A DNA stretch of 64,000 bases from Mycetocola manganoxydans (GTDB lineage: Bacteria; Actinomycetota; Actinomycetes; Actinomycetales; Microbacteriaceae), in contig NZ_RCUV01000001.1 in the NCBI RefSeq assembly GCF_003667545.1, positions 224,002 to 288,001 of the forward strand. Reading direction: 5' to 3'. The position numbers and the translations under genes were made by a program. The notes under the pieces are model-generated. The model was not told the DNA's origin. It worked only from the letters and a program-made list of their open reading frames with translations, and made no database searches. Shown piece by piece: positions 63,082 through 64,000 of this stretch. The stretch's first letter is position 1; every line of letters begins with the position of its first letter.

Positions 63082-64000
63082 ATGGACCACAACCCGAGCC
63101 CCATTCCGGAGCCGCACGCGAAGCCCAACCCGAACCCGGTGTCGACCCCGAAAGCCACACCCCCGGACATCCTCCGTTGCGCCTACATGGACATCGTCGT
63201 CACCGACCTCGCTGCATCGCGCGAGTTCTACGTCGACATCCTCGGCCTCGTCGTCACCGAGGAGAACGAGAACGAGATCTACCTGCGGTCGTTCGAGGAG
63301 TTCATCCACCACAACCTCGTGCTTCGCAAAGGACCGGTTGCCGCTGTCGCCGCGTTCTCCTACCGCGTGCGGGCTCCTGAAGATCTCGACCGTGCCGTCG
63401 AGTTCTACACCGAACTCGGCTGCCGGGTCGAGCGCCGACCGGAAGGCTTCACGAAGGGCATCGGCGATTCCGTGCGCGTCGAAGACCCGCTCGGTTTCCC
63501 GTACGAGTTCTTCCACGATGTCGAGCACGTCGAGCGGCTCGCCTGGCGTTATGACCTGTACGGTCCTGGCGCTCTCGTGCGGCTCGACCACTTCAACCAG
63601 GTCACTCCCGATGTGCCGCGGGCTCGCGGCTACATGGAGGACCTCGGCTTCCGCGTGACCGAGGACATCCAGGACGAGGATGGTGTGACCTACGCGGCAT
63701 GGATGCGCCGCAAGTCCACTGTTCATGACACCGCGATGACCGGAGGCACCGGGCCGCGGATGCACCACGTCGCCTTCTCAACCCACGAGAAGCACAACAT
63801 CCTCTACATTTGCGACAAGCTCGGGGCCCTGCGCAAGTCGGACCTGATCGAGCGCGGCCCCGGCCGGCACGGTGTGTCGAACGCGTTCTACCTGTATCTG
63901 CTCGACCCCGACGGTCACCGCGTCGAGATCTACACGCAGGACTACTACACCGGGGATCCGGACAACCCGGTCGTCACGTGGGACGTTCACGACAACCAGC
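63082..64000 (+). CDS. hpaD: 3,4-dihydroxyphenylacetate 2,3-dioxygenase (homoprotocatechuate dioxygenase), partial 3' end
   Basis: 306 codons are visible and the gene runs off the right edge (family length about 365). It is an extradiol, VOC-fold ring-cleavage enzyme using Mn or Fe. Ligands can be seen in VRLDHFNQVT (His), RMHHVAFSTH (His) and GHRVEIYTQDYYTGDPD (Glu), the last being typical of the Brevibacterium/Arthrobacter HPCD group. A Pro/Asn-rich N-terminal extension (HNPSPIPEPHAKPNPNPV) precedes the first VOC repeat. AAGGAAG lies five bases before the ATG. Confidence 0.93.
   Translation, partial: MDHNPSPIPEPHAKPNPNPVSTPKATPPDILRCAYMDIVVTDLAASREFYVDILGLVVTEENENEIYLRSFEEFIHHNLVLRKGPVAAVAAFSYRVRAPEDLDRAVEFYTELGCRVERRPEGFTKGIGDSVRVEDPLGFPYEFFHDVEHVERLAWRYDLYGPGALVRLDHFNQVTPDVPRARGYMEDLGFRVTEDIQDEDGVTYAAWMRRKSTVHDTAMTGGTGPRMHHVAFSTHEKHNILYICDKLGALRKSDLIERGPGRHGVSNAFYLYLLDPDGHRVEIYTQDYYTGDPDNPVVTWDVHDNQ

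Overview
The window is high-GC, gene-dense DNA from an actinobacterium, most probably a member of the Microbacteriaceae. Evidence for this: GC-ending codons dominate; GTG and TTG starts are common; several genes lack an upstream Shine-Dalgarno and have a -10 hexamer about 6 nt before the start codon (leaderless style); and the gene families are typical of the group (RamB-like XRE regulator, GTP-type PEP carboxykinase, DUF6157, a MoxR/DUF58/TgpA-like cluster, sdhCDAB, FMN-riboswitch rib operon). I see no tRNA, rRNA, insertion sequence, prophage or CRISPR array, and no obviously broken gene. The sequence looks like chromosome core plus a catabolic cluster at the right end.

Layout. 1-4153 (minus): a BMP-type ABC uptake operon (lipoprotein, double ATPase, two permeases, the last cut by the window edge), with two hairpins between the lipoprotein gene and the ATPase gene. 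4416-6466: a stand-alone 5'-3' exonuclease and a mannose-1-phosphate guanylyltransferase. 6654-10135: sdhCDAB, preceded by a possible DtxR iron box. 10198-11832: PTS enzyme I. 11885-25072 (minus): a signalling/envelope cluster of FHA protein, Ser/Thr kinase, a giant 1942-residue propeller/Ig-like/FN3 protein, a MoxR ATPase, a DUF58 protein and a transglutaminase-like membrane protein that has lost its catalytic Cys and His. Most of these genes overlap or nearly touch.

25223-28521: xth, trpS, a GNAT acetyltransferase and a HAD hydrolase. 28523-34066: a glycerol block (glpK, glpF, glpD) with a divergent SorC-type regulator behind two phased operator-like palindromes. 34158-37922: FMN riboswitch and ribD-ribE-ribBA-ribH. 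38107-42867: an MHS-family transporter, a GAP-family membrane protein, a 71-residue HTH protein with an ABC exporter, and a zinc-ribbon protein. 43030-48507: a MobA-like aromatic hydroxylase and four small or regulatory units (AraC, DUF6157, WYL plus VOC, IclR). 48692-54239: pckG, a divergent RamB-like regulator, an aldo/keto reductase, a 56-residue conserved small protein and a TrmH-type methyltransferase.

54399-64000: a homoprotocatechuate (3,4-dihydroxyphenylacetate) meta-cleavage cluster: a ThDP enzyme, hpaH, hpaI, an MHS transporter, an FAH-RraA fusion in the hpaG position, a GntR regulator, hpaE and hpaD (cut by the right edge). HpaD opens the ring, HpaE oxidises the semialdehyde, the hpaG-position protein would decarboxylate/isomerise, HpaH hydrates and HpaI cleaves. 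Matching palindromes in two intergenic regions suggest control by the GntR protein.

The least conventional signal is sequence-wide. The octamer CGGATGCC/GGCATCCG occurs roughly ten times more often than base composition predicts, usually inside genes and often using rare codons. In three unrelated genes it forms inverted pairs with an identical 8-nt spacer, and it also forms the arms of one terminator.
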